Source: Pandoraea anapnoica
GTDB lineage: Bacteria > Pseudomonadota > Gammaproteobacteria > Burkholderiales > Burkholderiaceae
DNA: 64,000 nucleotides
Assembly: GCF_902459765.1 (NCBI RefSeq)
Contig: NZ_CABPSP010000014.1
Coordinates: 62,001 to 126,000 of the forward strand
Reading direction: 5' to 3'
Numbering within the stretch: position 1 is the first letter of the stretch; the number at the start of each line of letters is the position of its first letter. A model generated the notes under the pieces. That model searched no databases. It worked only from the letters and a program-made list of their open reading frames with translations, and was not told the DNA's origin. Shown here piece by piece: positions 53,544 through 62,706 of the stretch. The translations under genes and the position numbers were made by a program.

Positions 53544-54629
53544 ATGAGCACCAGCACCCCTTACTTACGCGTTGAAAATCTCGGCAAGCGCTTTGGCGAC
53601 ACGGTGGCGGTCGAGGGCGTCGATCTCTCGATTGCGCAGGGCGAGTTCATCTCCCTGCTGGGTCCGTCGGGCTGCGGCAAGACGACCACGTTGCAGATGA
53701 TTGCAGGTTTCGTCGCCCCGACGTCTGGCCGGATTCTGCTTGAAGGCCGCGACCTCACGCCCGTGCCGCCTGAAAAGCGCGGGCTGGGCATCGTCTTCCA
53801 GAGCTACGCGCTGTTTCCGCACATGACGGTGGCGCAAAACGTGGCGTTCGGTCTGGACATGCGACGCGTGGACGCTGGCGAGAAGCAACGCCGCGTGAAG
53901 GACGCGCTGGAACTGGTGCACCTCGGTGCGCATGCGCAACGCTATCCGCGCGAACTCTCGGGCGGACAGCGTCAGCGTGTGGCGCTGGCGCGGGCGATGG
54001 TCATTGCACCGCCCGTGCTGCTGCTCGACGAACCGCTCTCGAATCTGGACGCCAAGCTGCGCGAACAGATGCAGGACGAGTTGCGTGCGATTCAGCGCAA
54101 GGTCGGCACGACCACGATCATGGTCACGCACGATCAGGGCGAGGCGCTCGCGATCAGCGATCGCGTGGTGCTGCTCAACGCGGGGCGGGTGGTTCGCATT
54201 GACACGCCGCACGAAGTGTACGAAGACCCGCGCGCGACATTTGCCGCGAACTTCATCGGGCAGACCAATCTCATCACCGGTCAGCTCGACGTGCGCGGTG
54301 GCGTGGCGCTGCTGGAAGTGCAGGGGCTGAGGTTGGTGGTGTCGCCTGCGCAGGCCGGTCTCGCGGTGTCTGAGGCCGCGAATGCATCGGTCACGTTCTG
54401 TCTGCGTCCCGAGCGAATCCGGCTCACTTCGGCCACCACCGGACGCGTGCCGGGACGTGTCGCGCAGCGCAGCTTCCACGGCAACCACTGGGTGCTCACC
54501 GTCTCGACCGCGCTGGGTGAGTTGCGCGTGCTCGTGTCGAACGACGGTGCCGTCGCGGCCAACGACGGCGACGCCGTCGGTCTCGACTGGGCCGACGATG
54601 CGCTGCGTCTCGTGCAGGAGAGCGCATGA
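53544..54629 (+). CDS. ABC importer ATPase (PotA-like)
   Basis: A 361-residue ATPase. Walker A is GPSGCGKT, the Q-loop VFQSYALFPHM, the signature LSGGQRQRVAL, Walker B LLLDEPLSNLD and the switch His in TIMVTHDQGEAL. A C-terminal TOBE-like regulatory domain (about 280-361) is present, as in PotA/FbpC. ATG 53544 follows AAGGAGA. It overlaps the first permease by four bases. Confidence 0.94.
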   Translation: MSTSTPYLRVENLGKRFGDTVAVEGVDLSIAQGEFISLLGPSGCGKTTTLQMIAGFVAPTSGRILLEGRDLTPVPPEKRGLGIVFQSYALFPHMTVAQNVAFGLDMRRVDAGEKQRRVKDALELVHLGAHAQRYPRELSGGQRQRVALARAMVIAPPVLLLDEPLSNLDAKLREQMQDELRAIQRKVGTTTIMVTHDQGEALAISDRVVLLNAGRVVRIDTPHEVYEDPRATFAANFIGQTNLITGQLDVRGGVALLEVQGLRLVVSPAQAGLAVSEAANASVTFCLRPERIRLTSATTGRVPGRVAQRSFHGNHWVLTVSTALGELRVLVSNDGAVAANDGDAVGLDWADDALRLVQESA

Positions 54630-55564
54630 ACGCCGCGACGTCTACGCCACCGGGTGTGCCGAGCGTGGAAACAGCGAAGTCGGCGGCAACGGTATCGCCC
54701 GAGGTTGCTGCTCAGCGTCGCTCAGCATGGACGCTGGTCGCACCTGCGACGCTCTACTTCCTCGTACTGCTGGCCGTGCCTCTCGCCCTGACGTTCGTCC
54801 TCAGTTTGCACGGTTTCGACCCGAATTCGGGCGGCATTCTGCCGACGGTGTCGTTGCAGCATTACGTCGACATTCTCACGGACAGCTACTTCTACGAGAT
54901 ATTCCTGCGCACCTTGTTGCTGTCGGTCGGGGTGACGTTGCTGTGTGTGCTGATCGGCGTGCCCGAGGCGTACTTTCTGTTCCGCATGCGCGATCCGTGG
55001 CGTTCGCTGTGTCTGGTGCTTGTGCTCGGTCCGCTGCTGATCTCGGTCGTGGTGCGCACGCTCGGCTGGTCGATCCTGCTCGGCCGGGAAGGGCTGATCA
55101 ATGCCGTGCTCACGAAGCTCGGCCTCATTGATCATCCGTTTCAAATGCTGTTCACGATGGGCGCGGTCACGGTGGCGCTGGTGCATGTGCTCGTGCCGTT
55201 GCTGGTGCTGTCGGTGTGGACGTCGCTCACGCGACTGGACCCTGCCGTAGCGCATGCGGCACGGTCGCTCGGCGCAGGTCGCGCGACCGTGATGTGGCGC
55301 GTGGTGCTGCCGCAGATCACGCCGGGCATCCTCTCGGGCAGCCTGATTGTGTTCGCGCTCACGGCGAGTGCCTTCGCGACACCTGCGCTCATCGGCGGAC
55401 GCCGTCTGAAAGTCGTGGCGACCACGGCGTACGACGAGTTCCTCGGCACGCTGAACTGGCCGCTGGGCGCGGCGATTGCCATCGTGCTGCTGATCGTCAA
55501 CGTGCTCATCATCAGCGGATACAACCGCGCACTTGAGAAGCGCTTCACGCGCCGTCTCGGCTGA
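54626..55564 (+). CDS. ABC importer permease 1 (PotB-like)
   Basis: A 312-residue inner-membrane permease with about six helices. The EAA-type coupling motif is AHAARSLGAGRATVMWRVVL followed by PQITPGI. Its start (ATG 54626) overlaps the ATPase stop by four bases. The polar N-terminal 35 residues precede the first helix (LVAPATLYFLVLLAVPL). Confidence 0.92.
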   Translation: MNAATSTPPGVPSVETAKSAATVSPEVAAQRRSAWTLVAPATLYFLVLLAVPLALTFVLSLHGFDPNSGGILPTVSLQHYVDILTDSYFYEIFLRTLLLSVGVTLLCVLIGVPEAYFLFRMRDPWRSLCLVLVLGPLLISVVVRTLGWSILLGREGLINAVLTKLGLIDHPFQMLFTMGAVTVALVHVLVPLLVLSVWTSLTRLDPAVAHAARSLGAGRATVMWRVVLPQITPGILSGSLIVFALTASAFATPALIGGRRLKVVATTAYDEFLGTLNWPLGAAIAIVLLIVNVLIISGYNRALEKRFTRRLG

Positions 55565-55578
55565 CGGGAGGCCATCAC

Positions 55579-56394
55579 ATGAATCAGCTCGATTCTCAGT
55601 ACGATCGCAACAGCGTGGGCGCGCTGGCGTTCCATGTGCTGTTTCTCGTCTTTATCCTCGCGCCGCTGGTCGTCGTGTGTCTGGTGGCGTTTACGCCGGA
55701 CAACTTCCTCTCGATTCCGACGAAGCACTTCTCGCTGCGCTGGTTCGAATCGCTCATGAGCGACGAGGACTTTCAGTCGGCGTTGCGCACGAGTCTGTGG
55801 CTGGGCGTGATGTCGGCCACGGTGTCGACGGCGCTTGCTGTGCCCACCGCCATGGGGCTGGCACGCTACCGCTTCCCGGGGCGCGACGCGATCAACTCGT
55901 TCTTGCTCTCGCCGCTGATGATTCCGCCGGTGGTGCTGGGTATCGCGTTCCTGCGTCTGTTCACGCTGCTCGATATGGGCGGCTCGTTTGAGAGTCTGGT
56001 CGCGTGCCATGCGTTGCTGATCTTCCCGTATGCGCTGCGCCTGATCATGGCGGCGCTCGTCGGACAGGCAGACGAAGGCGAGCGCGCTGCGCGCTCGCTG
56101 GGCGCAGGGCGGTGGACGACGTTCCGCCGCATCACACTGCCCGCGATTTTGCCGGGCGTGGCGGGTGGCTGGGTGCTGGCATTCATCAACAGCTTCGACG
56201 AACTGACGGCCACGATTTTCGTCACGTCGCCCGAGACGATCACGTTACCCGTGCGCATCTACATGAATATGAGCGAGACGGTCGATCCGAGCGTCGCCGC
56301 GATTTCAACGTTGCTCATCGGAGTGACGTTGGCGGTCATGCTGATCCTCGACCGCATCTACGGATTGAACAAGGTTCTGGTTGGAAATCACTAA
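55579..56394 (+). CDS. ABC importer permease 2 (PotC-like)
   Basis: A 271-residue partner permease with about six helices and the coupling motif ERAARSLGAGRWTTFRRITL. ATG 55579 follows GGGAGG. With permease 1 it forms the heterodimeric membrane channel. The oxidoreductase gene begins only three bases after its stop, so uptake and oxidation are co-expressed. Confidence 0.92.
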   Translation: MNQLDSQYDRNSVGALAFHVLFLVFILAPLVVVCLVAFTPDNFLSIPTKHFSLRWFESLMSDEDFQSALRTSLWLGVMSATVSTALAVPTAMGLARYRFPGRDAINSFLLSPLMIPPVVLGIAFLRLFTLLDMGGSFESLVACHALLIFPYALRLIMAALVGQADEGERAARSLGAGRWTTFRRITLPAILPGVAGGWVLAFINSFDELTATIFVTSPETITLPVRIYMNMSETVDPSVAAISTLLIGVTLAVMLILDRIYGLNKVLVGNH

Positions 56395-56397
56395 AAC

Positions 56398-57501
56398 ATG
56401 CAAAAGACATACGATATCGCCGTCATCGGCGGTGGCCTCGTCGGCATGGCAATCGCCTACGGGCTTGCCAAGCGCGGACAACGCGTCGTCGTTTGCGATG
56501 GCGAAGACAACTCGCTGAGAGCCGCGCGCGGCAACTTCGGGTTGGTCTGGGTACAGGGCAAGGGAGGCACCTGCACCAACTATGCACGCTGGTCGCTGCA
56601 CTCGGCGAACACCTGGCAGGGGATGGCCGACGAGCTGTTCGCGCGGACCGGCGTGGACGTCGGCTTTCAGCGCCCCGGCGGTTTCAACATCGCGCAGACG
56701 GCCGAGGAACTGGCCGTCAAGGTCGAGAGCATGCGTAAGCTCAAGGAGGCCGAGCCCGCGCTGGTCTATGAAGTACTCGATCACGATGCGCTGGCCGAAC
56801 GTCTGCCCGCCATCGGCCCCGACGTGTACGGGGCGATCTATTCGCCGAACGACGGGCATGTGAGCCCGCTGTACACGCTGCGCGCGCTGTTCGCCGCGTT
56901 CGAGCAGGTCGGCGGCGAGTACGCACCGAACCTGCGGGTGACGGACATTCGCCAACTGGGCAGCGGTGCGTTTCGCGTGAGTATGGGCGACACGTCGTTC
57001 GAAGCGGGACGCGTCGTGCTTGCCGCAGGGCTGGGCAATCGCGACCTCGCGCCGATGGTGGGGCTGAATGCGCCGGTCAAGCCGTTGCGTGGGCAGATCA
57101 TCGTGACAGAGCGGGTTAAACCGTTCCTCGACTATCCGACGATTTATGTGCGCCAGACCGTCGAAGGCTCGGTCATGCTCGGCGACTCGGCGGAGGATGT
57201 CGGCTTCAACGACGGTGTGACGCCGGACGTGCTCGCCGACATCGCACGACGCGGCATTGCGCCGTTCCCCATTCTCAAGAATGTACGCGTCGTGCGCGCA
57301 TGGGGCGCGTTGCGTGTGATGACGGGCGATGGCCTGCCGATCTACGAAGCCTCCGAATCTTGTCCGGGCGCGTTCCTTGCGACGTGCCACAGCGGCGTGA
57401 CGCTTGCCGCCGCGCATTGTGAAACCATCGCGCCGTGGATTCTCGGCGCTGAGCGCCCCGCGCTTCTGGACCATTTCTATGCCAAACGTTTCGCTGCTTA
57501 A
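56398..57501 (+). CDS. FAD-dependent amine oxidoreductase, catalytic subunit (HcnC/DAO-like)
   Basis: A 367-residue D-amino-acid-oxidase-fold flavoprotein. The FAD motif is AVIGGGLVGMAIAYGLAKRG, with RGNFGLVWVQGKGG after it and a C-terminal GLPIYEASESCPGAF. It resembles HcnC, octopine/nopaline-oxidase small subunits and hydroxyproline dehydrogenases, which oxidise a secondary or primary amine C-N bond to an imine. It is followed by the matching iron-sulfur and flavin subunits, overlapping the former by 23 bases. Confidence 0.9.
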   Translation: MQKTYDIAVIGGGLVGMAIAYGLAKRGQRVVVCDGEDNSLRAARGNFGLVWVQGKGGTCTNYARWSLHSANTWQGMADELFARTGVDVGFQRPGGFNIAQTAEELAVKVESMRKLKEAEPALVYEVLDHDALAERLPAIGPDVYGAIYSPNDGHVSPLYTLRALFAAFEQVGGEYAPNLRVTDIRQLGSGAFRVSMGDTSFEAGRVVLAAGLGNRDLAPMVGLNAPVKPLRGQIIVTERVKPFLDYPTIYVRQTVEGSVMLGDSAEDVGFNDGVTPDVLADIARRGIAPFPILKNVRVVRAWGALRVMTGDGLPIYEASESCPGAFLATCHSGVTLAAAHCETIAPWILGAERPALLDHFYAKRFAA

Positions 57502-57787
57502 GTCGCTGGCGCGCAAGGATGGCGCGACGGTGCGGATGTTCATCGACGACATGCCGGTCGATGTGCCGACGGATATGAACGTGGCAGCCGCCTTGCTCCT
57601 CTCGGGCGTGACGGCGTGCCGCACCACGCCCGTGACGGGCAGCGAGCGTGCACCGTTCTGCATGATGGGTGTGTGCTTCGATTGTCTCGTGGAGATCGAC
57701 GGTGTTCCGAACCGGCAGGGCTGCATGACGCCCGTGCGCGAGGGGATGCAAGTGCGTCGCATGGACGGCGCAAGGAGTGTGGCATGA
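57479..57787 (+). CDS. (2Fe-2S)-binding subunit (HcnA-like)
   Basis: A 102-residue ferredoxin-like subunit. Cys61, Cys66, Cys69 and Cys82 form the plant-type [2Fe-2S] pattern (PFCMMGVCFDCLVEIDG and QGCM). ATG 57479 starts inside the preceding gene, and its stop overlaps the next start (ATGA). It should carry electrons between the two flavoprotein subunits of the heterotrimer. Confidence 0.92.
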   Translation: MPNVSLLKSLARKDGATVRMFIDDMPVDVPTDMNVAAALLLSGVTACRTTPVTGSERAPFCMMGVCFDCLVEIDGVPNRQGCMTPVREGMQVRRMDGARSVA

Positions 57788-59217
57788 GTTCGATGCGTGT
57801 GGATTTGTTGGTCGTCGGCGCAGGTCCTGCGGGACTCGCGGCGGCGCTTGAGGCGAAGCGTCATGGCCTCACGCCGCTCGTCGTCGACGAAAACAGCCTG
57901 CCGGGTGGGCAGATTTACCGTAGCGTGAGCCGCTCGCCGCTGGCCGATCCGGGTGTACTCGGGCCGGACTATCTGCGCGGGCGCGCACTCGTCGATGCCT
58001 TCACGGAAGCAGGCATCGCCTATTGGCCACAAACGCTCGCGTGGCAGATCAGCACCGACAAGCGTGTCTCCGTCACGCGGCAAAGCGCGGGTGGTGGAAC
58101 ATTGCAGATCGAAGCCGGGGCCATCGTGCTGGCCAGCGGTGCGCAGGAGCGTCCGTTCCCGATTCCGGGGTGGACGTTGCCCGGAGTGATGGGCGTGGGG
58201 GCGGCGCAGACGTTGCTCAAGGCGTCGGCGCTCGTGCCGGACACACCGGCCGTTTTGGCCGGATGCGGGCCGTTGCTGTATCTGTTCGCGTGGCAACTGA
58301 TCAACGCCGGTGTGCCGGTGCGCGCGATTCTCGACACCGCCGAGGCGGGGGCGCACCGCGAGGCGCTGCGGCATGTGGGCGGGGCGTTGCGTAGCCCCTC
58401 CTATCTGATGAAGGGCCTCAAGCTGCTGCGTGCGATTCGTGCGGCAGGCGTGCAGCACGTGAAGCATGTGACGTCGCTGCGCGTGCTCGGTGCGACGCAG
58501 GCCGAGGCCATCGAATACGTCGTGAACGGCAAGACGCAGCGCATCGATACGGCGCTGGTGCTGCTGCATCAGGGCGTGATTCCGAACACGCAGGTCACGC
58601 GCTCGATCGGTTGCGAACATGAATGGGACGAAGCGCAGTTATGCTGGCGGCCGAAGACCGACGCATGGGGAGAGACGAGCGTGCCGGGCATTTTCGTTGC
58701 CGGGGACGGTGCGGGCATCGGCGGCGCGCTGGCCGCTGAGCCGTCCGGGCGTCTCGCGGCCACGCAGGCCGCCGTGATGCTCGGCAAGCTCGACACGGCA
58801 AAGCGCGATTCGCGTGCGCTGTCGCTGCGCCGCGAGCTTGCTGCGCACACGTCGATTCGTCCGTTTCTCGACGCGCTTTACCGACCAGCGGACGGTTTCC
58901 GTGCGCCTGCCGATGACAGCACTATCGTGTGCCGTTGCGAGGAGGTGACGGCGGGCGACGTGCGTCGCATGGCCGGGCTGGGCTGTGTCGGGCCGAATCA
59001 GACCAAGAGTTTCTCGCGCTGCGGCATGGGCCCGTGCCAGGGCCGCTTCTGCGGTATGACCGTCGCCGAGTTGCTGGCGCAGGCGCAAGGGTGCGCGGTG
59101 CAGGAAGTCGGCTACTACCGCATCCGTCCGCCCATCAAGCCGGTGACGCTGGGCGAACTCGCCTCGGCGGTCGTTGCCCCCGAATTCCTGAGCGAACGAG
59201 CAGGTTTCCCCAAGTAG
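57784..59217 (+). CDS. FAD/NAD(P)-binding subunit (HcnB/opine-oxidase large-subunit-like)
   Basis: A 477-residue pyridine-nucleotide-disulfide-type flavoprotein. The N-terminal FAD motif is LLVVGAGPAGLAAALEA, with a second dinucleotide site GCGPLLYLFAWQLI region and GIFVAGDGAGIGGAL. The C-terminus carries a BFD-like [2Fe-2S] motif with clustered Cys (VCRCEEVTAGDVRR, SFSRCGMGPCQGRFCG). It completes the HcnABC-like complex, which passes electrons to the respiratory chain. Confidence 0.92.
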   Translation: MSSMRVDLLVVGAGPAGLAAALEAKRHGLTPLVVDENSLPGGQIYRSVSRSPLADPGVLGPDYLRGRALVDAFTEAGIAYWPQTLAWQISTDKRVSVTRQSAGGGTLQIEAGAIVLASGAQERPFPIPGWTLPGVMGVGAAQTLLKASALVPDTPAVLAGCGPLLYLFAWQLINAGVPVRAILDTAEAGAHREALRHVGGALRSPSYLMKGLKLLRAIRAAGVQHVKHVTSLRVLGATQAEAIEYVVNGKTQRIDTALVLLHQGVIPNTQVTRSIGCEHEWDEAQLCWRPKTDAWGETSVPGIFVAGDGAGIGGALAAEPSGRLAATQAAVMLGKLDTAKRDSRALSLRRELAAHTSIRPFLDALYRPADGFRAPADDSTIVCRCEEVTAGDVRRMAGLGCVGPNQTKSFSRCGMGPCQGRFCGMTVAELLAQAQGCAVQEVGYYRIRPPIKPVTLGELASAVVAPEFLSERAGFPK

Positions 59218-59286
59218 GCGAGATGGCTCGCGCCTCTCGCCTGCTACTTTTTATTCCGCTTCTTATTCCTTTTTGGAGACGTCGTA

Positions 59287-59643
59287 ATGAGCGACATTCA
59301 ACGCCATCACACGAATGCACGGATGAGCCGTGTCGTGGTGCATAACGGAACGGTCTACATCGGCGGCCAGACGGCCGACGACCGTAGCCAGGACATCACC
59401 GGCCAGACGCAGCAGGTGCTGGCCAAGATCGACGGTTATCTGAAGGACGCTGGCATCGACAAGTCGCGCCTGCTGTCGGCACAAGTGTGGCTCAAGGACA
59501 TCGAGTCGGATTTCGCTGGCATGAACGCCGTGTGGGACGCGTGGACTAGCCCCGGCAACACGCCGACCCGCGCGACGGTGGAGTCGCGTCTGGCTGCGCC
59601 GGACCTGCTCGTCGAAATCGCAGTGATTGCAGCAGCAAAGTAA
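59287..59643 (+). CDS. ridA: RidA-family enamine/imine deaminase
   Basis: A 118-residue YjgF/YER057c/UK114-family protein. Motifs include VVHNGTVYIGGQTADD, QQVLAKIDGYLKDAGID and the conserved Arg of TRATVESRLA, which binds the substrate carboxylate. RidA proteins hydrolyse reactive imine/enamine products, so its place at the end of an operon for an imine-forming oxidoreductase makes chemical sense. GGAGA precedes ATG 59287. Confidence 0.92.
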   Translation: MSDIQRHHTNARMSRVVVHNGTVYIGGQTADDRSQDITGQTQQVLAKIDGYLKDAGIDKSRLLSAQVWLKDIESDFAGMNAVWDAWTSPGNTPTRATVESRLAAPDLLVEIAVIAAAK

Positions 59644-59680
59644 GTTGAAAGTCCGCGGCTGACCGTACCGCGCACAGGAG

Positions 59681-59712
59681 AAAGGCCCGCCAGTCGTTGC
59701 GGGCCTTTTTTC
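59681..59712 (+). terminator. Terminator after ridA
   Basis: AAAGGCCCGC (59681-59690) pairs with GCGGGCCTTT beginning at 59699, running into a T tract. Confidence 0.9.
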
Positions 59713-59903
59713 TTGGGCCGAGGATCGAGCGGAAATCAACGCATTGGTGAATTTGTTGCGTCTTTGGATTGATCCCCATTCGCATCTGGAAGCGGCATCG
59801 CGCAGGCATAATGCGCGGGTCGGCAGGTTGCGTGCAGCAAGTCAAAGCCCCCTCCGTAATTGTTCATCGCACTTTCACCCCAACCGCCTCAGACGTTGGC
59901 GAC

Positions 59904-61004
59904 ATGACGGATCCATCGAGCGAGCAGATCACGCGATCGCAGGCCCAGAAGGGGCGGGACTTCTCTCGTCGCGTGCTGGGGCTGCGCAGTCTGGGATGCG
60001 TGCTGAGCGCCATCGCCGTGTTTACGGCCATCCGGCATGCGGGCGCTTCGCACATCGGTTACGGGATCTGGGCGCTCAATGCGTTTCTCTGGCCAGCGTT
60101 CGCCCACGCCATCGCCATGTCGTCAGCCGATCCGGTGTCGGCCGAGCGCCGAAATCTGCTGTGTGACTCGGCCTTCGGCGGTGGCTGGGTGGTGGCGATG
60201 CAGTTCAGCGGCGTGCCGTCGGCCGTACTCGTATCGGTGCTGTTGATGCACAACGCGTCGGCCGGAGGACTCCGGTTGTTGCGTGACGGCATTCTTGCCA
60301 TGCTGGTGGGCGGCATTCTGACGGGCACAGCGTTGGGCTTTACCATCAGAACGGACATTCCTTTCTCGGAACTGGTCGCGAGCCTGCCGTTGCTGCTGAT
60401 TTATCCCACGCTTGTCGGACTCACGAGTTTTCGTCTCGCGAAACGGCTCTCGAAAAGCGAGCGGACGCTGCGACGGATCAGCGATCAGGACGACCTGACG
60501 TCGCTGCTGAATCGACGTTCATGGATGCGCGCACTCACGAGTTGTTTCGCCGAGAAGCGACTGGGGCGCACAGGGACCGCGAGCATCGCGCTTATCGATA
60601 TCGACGGGTTCAAGGAAATCAACGACCTGCACGGCCATCTTCAGGGCGACTCGCTGATCCGGATTCTTTCCGACGTGCTGGCGACCGAACTGGGCAGTCA
60701 CGACATTAGCGGCCGCTACGGCGGCGACGAGTTCTGCGTGTTGTTCGACGGGCAATCCGCCGAGAAGGCACGCCGGAAGCTTGAAAAAGTGTGTGCAGTG
60801 TTCTCGGAGGCCACCGAGGGACTGGATTCCACGCGTGCCGTGACGTTGAGCGCCGGCGTGGCGAACTACACCGTGAATCTGGTGTCGCCGACCGCGTGGC
60901 TGGCGATGGCTGACCACGCGTTATACACCGCAAAGCGCTCGGGGAAGGATCGGATCGTGATTGCCGATATCGACGTCGGCTTCGACGGGGTCATGCTGCG
61001 CTAG
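59904..61004 (+). CDS. MASE2-GGDEF diguanylate cyclase
   Basis: A 366-residue membrane diguanylate cyclase making cyclic di-GMP. The N-terminal 180 residues fit MASE2 (FSRRVLGLRSLGCVLSAIAV, NLLCDSAFGGGWVVAMQFSG), with about five helices as in AdrA/DgcC. The C-terminal GGDEF domain has an intact active site, RYGGDEF (273-277). The RxxD inhibitory site expected five residues upstream is replaced (GSHD), so product inhibition may be weak. ATG 59904 is chosen; the frame is open 45 codons upstream. It stands alone. Confidence 0.9.
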   Translation: MTDPSSEQITRSQAQKGRDFSRRVLGLRSLGCVLSAIAVFTAIRHAGASHIGYGIWALNAFLWPAFAHAIAMSSADPVSAERRNLLCDSAFGGGWVVAMQFSGVPSAVLVSVLLMHNASAGGLRLLRDGILAMLVGGILTGTALGFTIRTDIPFSELVASLPLLLIYPTLVGLTSFRLAKRLSKSERTLRRISDQDDLTSLLNRRSWMRALTSCFAEKRLGRTGTASIALIDIDGFKEINDLHGHLQGDSLIRILSDVLATELGSHDISGRYGGDEFCVLFDGQSAEKARRKLEKVCAVFSEATEGLDSTRAVTLSAGVANYTVNLVSPTAWLAMADHALYTAKRSGKDRIVIADIDVGFDGVMLR

Positions 61005-61040
61005 CGGTTTCGCGGCGTAGTGTTGGCGTGGCGTCGCCAC

Positions 61041-61613
61041 TCAGGCAGGCTCCTCGGTCGTGCCGCTGATCCACGGTGTGAGGGCCTGACGGGCGTCCTG
61101 CATCATGAAATTCACGAGCGTCGTGGAGACCCCCAGCGACTGGGCGATCTCGCGCTGTGTGCAATCCTGGAAGTAATACATCTCGAACACCGTGCGGGTG
61201 CGCTCGGGCAGTGTCTTGAGCCGGTCGAGCATGCCGCCGATCATCTGGCGCGCCGTGACCTGCGCCTCCGGCGATGCGGCACGATCGGGCATGTCGATGG
61301 CTTCGTCTTCCACCGTAAACACCCGATTTTCGATTTGCTGACGGCGGTATCCGTCCAGCGCCAGATTGCGTACGACTTGCATCACGTAGCTGGCGGGATG
61401 CCGGACCGGGCAGGCGCTGCGCGCATCGCATAGCTTGATGTAGGCGTCCTGCACTACGTCTTCGGCACGGCAGGGGCATCCGAGAATGCGCATCGCCAGT
61501 CCCACCAGCGCCCGCCGGTGCGTCACGAAAATCTGGCCGACGAGACCGTCCTCCGTATCTGTACCCATTGGCGTCCAGCCGGTGCATCCGGCGTAACTCA
61601 ACTGCTCGCTCAT
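61041..61613 (-). CDS. Iron-starvation ECF sigma factor (PvdS/OrbS-like)
   Basis: A 190-residue ECF sigma factor of the FecI/PvdS group. Region 2: GLAMRILGCPCRAEDVVQDA followed by YIKLCDAR; region 4: TLPERTRTVFEMYYFQDCTQ then REIAQSLGVSTTLVNFMMQDA. No anti-sigma gene follows, as usual for siderophore sigma factors of this type. ATG 61613 follows GGAGG. It is divergent from siderophore genes with a Fur-like box in the gap, so it should be made on iron starvation and switch on the cluster. Confidence 0.86.
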   Translation of the reverse strand: MSEQLSYAGCTGWTPMGTDTEDGLVGQIFVTHRRALVGLAMRILGCPCRAEDVVQDAYIKLCDARSACPVRHPASYVMQVVRNLALDGYRRQQIENRVFTVEDEAIDMPDRAASPEAQVTARQMIGGMLDRLKTLPERTRTVFEMYYFQDCTQREIAQSLGVSTTLVNFMMQDARQALTPWISGTTEEPA

Positions 61614-61888
61614 GCTTTTGCCTCCAGATCGGCATCGAACGCACAGCTGTGTGACAAAGCGACGCACCGTCGCTTTGGAGCCACACTGCGGCCCCCTTGA
61701 GGGGCACGAACGCAGTCGGATGACAAAACGACGGACGAACGCCGCCGGGAACAGCGCACGGGACGCGTTCCGACACAACGGTGCAGGGAGAAAAGACAGG
61801 ACTGCAGAACATCTTTTGCACCGCCCTAATAGACAGTGGGGCTACCACTTTCTACAGGGGATGCGGTAAATTTTATGTAAACGATAGT

Positions 61889-61907
61889 GAAAATGAGAAT
61901 GGTTTGC
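61889..61907. promoter_or_regulatory. Fur-box-like sequence
   Basis: GAAAATGAGAATGGTTTGC agrees with the 19-base Fur consensus GATAATGATAATCATTATC at 13 of 19 positions, in an AT-rich island between the sigma factor and the phosphopantetheinyl transferase gene. It could repress both directions with iron. Confidence 0.6.
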
Positions 61908-61962
61908 AATTGATATTTTGATTTGCAAGATGTCGACCGATTGGGGAGCGTGTCATTTCGTT

Positions 61963-62706
61963 ATGCCAATGAGCCTAGCTTTGCAATTCATCAGGATTTC
62001 CGATGCTTCGAGCGCCCCGGCGCGCTTGGCGTCGCGGCTGTCTGCGGACGAGCATTTCCGGCTCGGTGCGCTGCATAAAGAGGAGGATCGGGCGCGCTTC
62101 GCGGTGGTCCGGGCCACATTGCGCGACGTACTGGGCCGCGAGTTGGGGGTGCCGCCGGATCGGGTGGCGTTCGAGGTCGACGCACAGGGCCGTCCGCGGC
62201 TGGCCGGGGGCGGGCCGCCGGACTTCAACGTCAGTCATGCCGGACATTGGGGGCTGCTGGCCTATTCGCCCGATGTGCGCGTCGGTGTGGATATCGAGCG
62301 ACTGAACGCGCTCCCTGAGCCGCGTTCGTCGTGGGACGTCTGCCTTCATGCGGAAGAACAGCGTGCCTTGCTGATGCTGAGTTTCACGCTGTCGGGGCAC
62401 GGGCCGCGCGCAGACGAGATATTCCATTGGGCCTGGAGCCTCAAGGAGGCGATCTTCAAGGCGCTCGGCACCGGGTTGCAGGACAGCCTCACGGCGCTGA
62501 GCGTGGATGTGGACGCCGTCGCGCGCGCGGTGACGGCCGTCGAGGGCAGATTCGATGCCGCAATCCCGTCGGTCACCGCCGGTTACGCGATTCCCTGGCG
62601 GGCCGACGACCCGGTGCTGGCCGAGGCGTTGCACGGGCTTGAACTGCGTCTGTTGCCTGCGCCGCCGGGCTATTCGGCGGCGTTGGCCTGGCTGCCGCAG
62701 GGGTAA
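61963..62706 (+). CDS. Sfp-type 4'-phosphopantetheinyl transferase
   Basis: A 247-residue Sfp/EntD-family enzyme that loads the pantetheine arm onto carrier domains of nonribosomal peptide synthetases. The two family signatures are VGVDIERLN (107-115) and WSLKEAIFKALG (158-169), and DFNVSHAGHWG is present. Several starts are possible (61930, 61963, 61969); none has a strong ribosome binding site. Its position beside the sigma factor, MbtH and thioesterase genes points to siderophore synthesis. Confidence 0.9.
   Translation: MPMSLALQFIRISDASSAPARLASRLSADEHFRLGALHKEEDRARFAVVRATLRDVLGRELGVPPDRVAFEVDAQGRPRLAGGGPPDFNVSHAGHWGLLAYSPDVRVGVDIERLNALPEPRSSWDVCLHAEEQRALLMLSFTLSGHGPRADEIFHWAWSLKEAIFKALGTGLQDSLTALSVDVDAVARAVTAVEGRFDAAIPSVTAGYAIPWRADDPVLAEALHGLELRLLPAPPGYSAALAWLPQG

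Noticed and set aside
53565-54488. 307-codon minus-strand frame
   Set aside because: Antisense of the PotA-like ATPase with all ATPase motifs on the plus strand.
56305-58620. 771-codon open frame on the minus strand
   Set aside because: It lies antisense to three well-supported genes (two flavoprotein subunits and the 2Fe-2S subunit), is rich in Arg, His and Ala as GC-rich shadows are, and has no family motif.
52431-59643. Definite hydrogen cyanide synthase operon
   Set aside because: The three-subunit enzyme resembles HcnABC in general form, but subunit order differs (C-, A-, B-like), an importer precedes it and RidA follows, which fits catabolism better.
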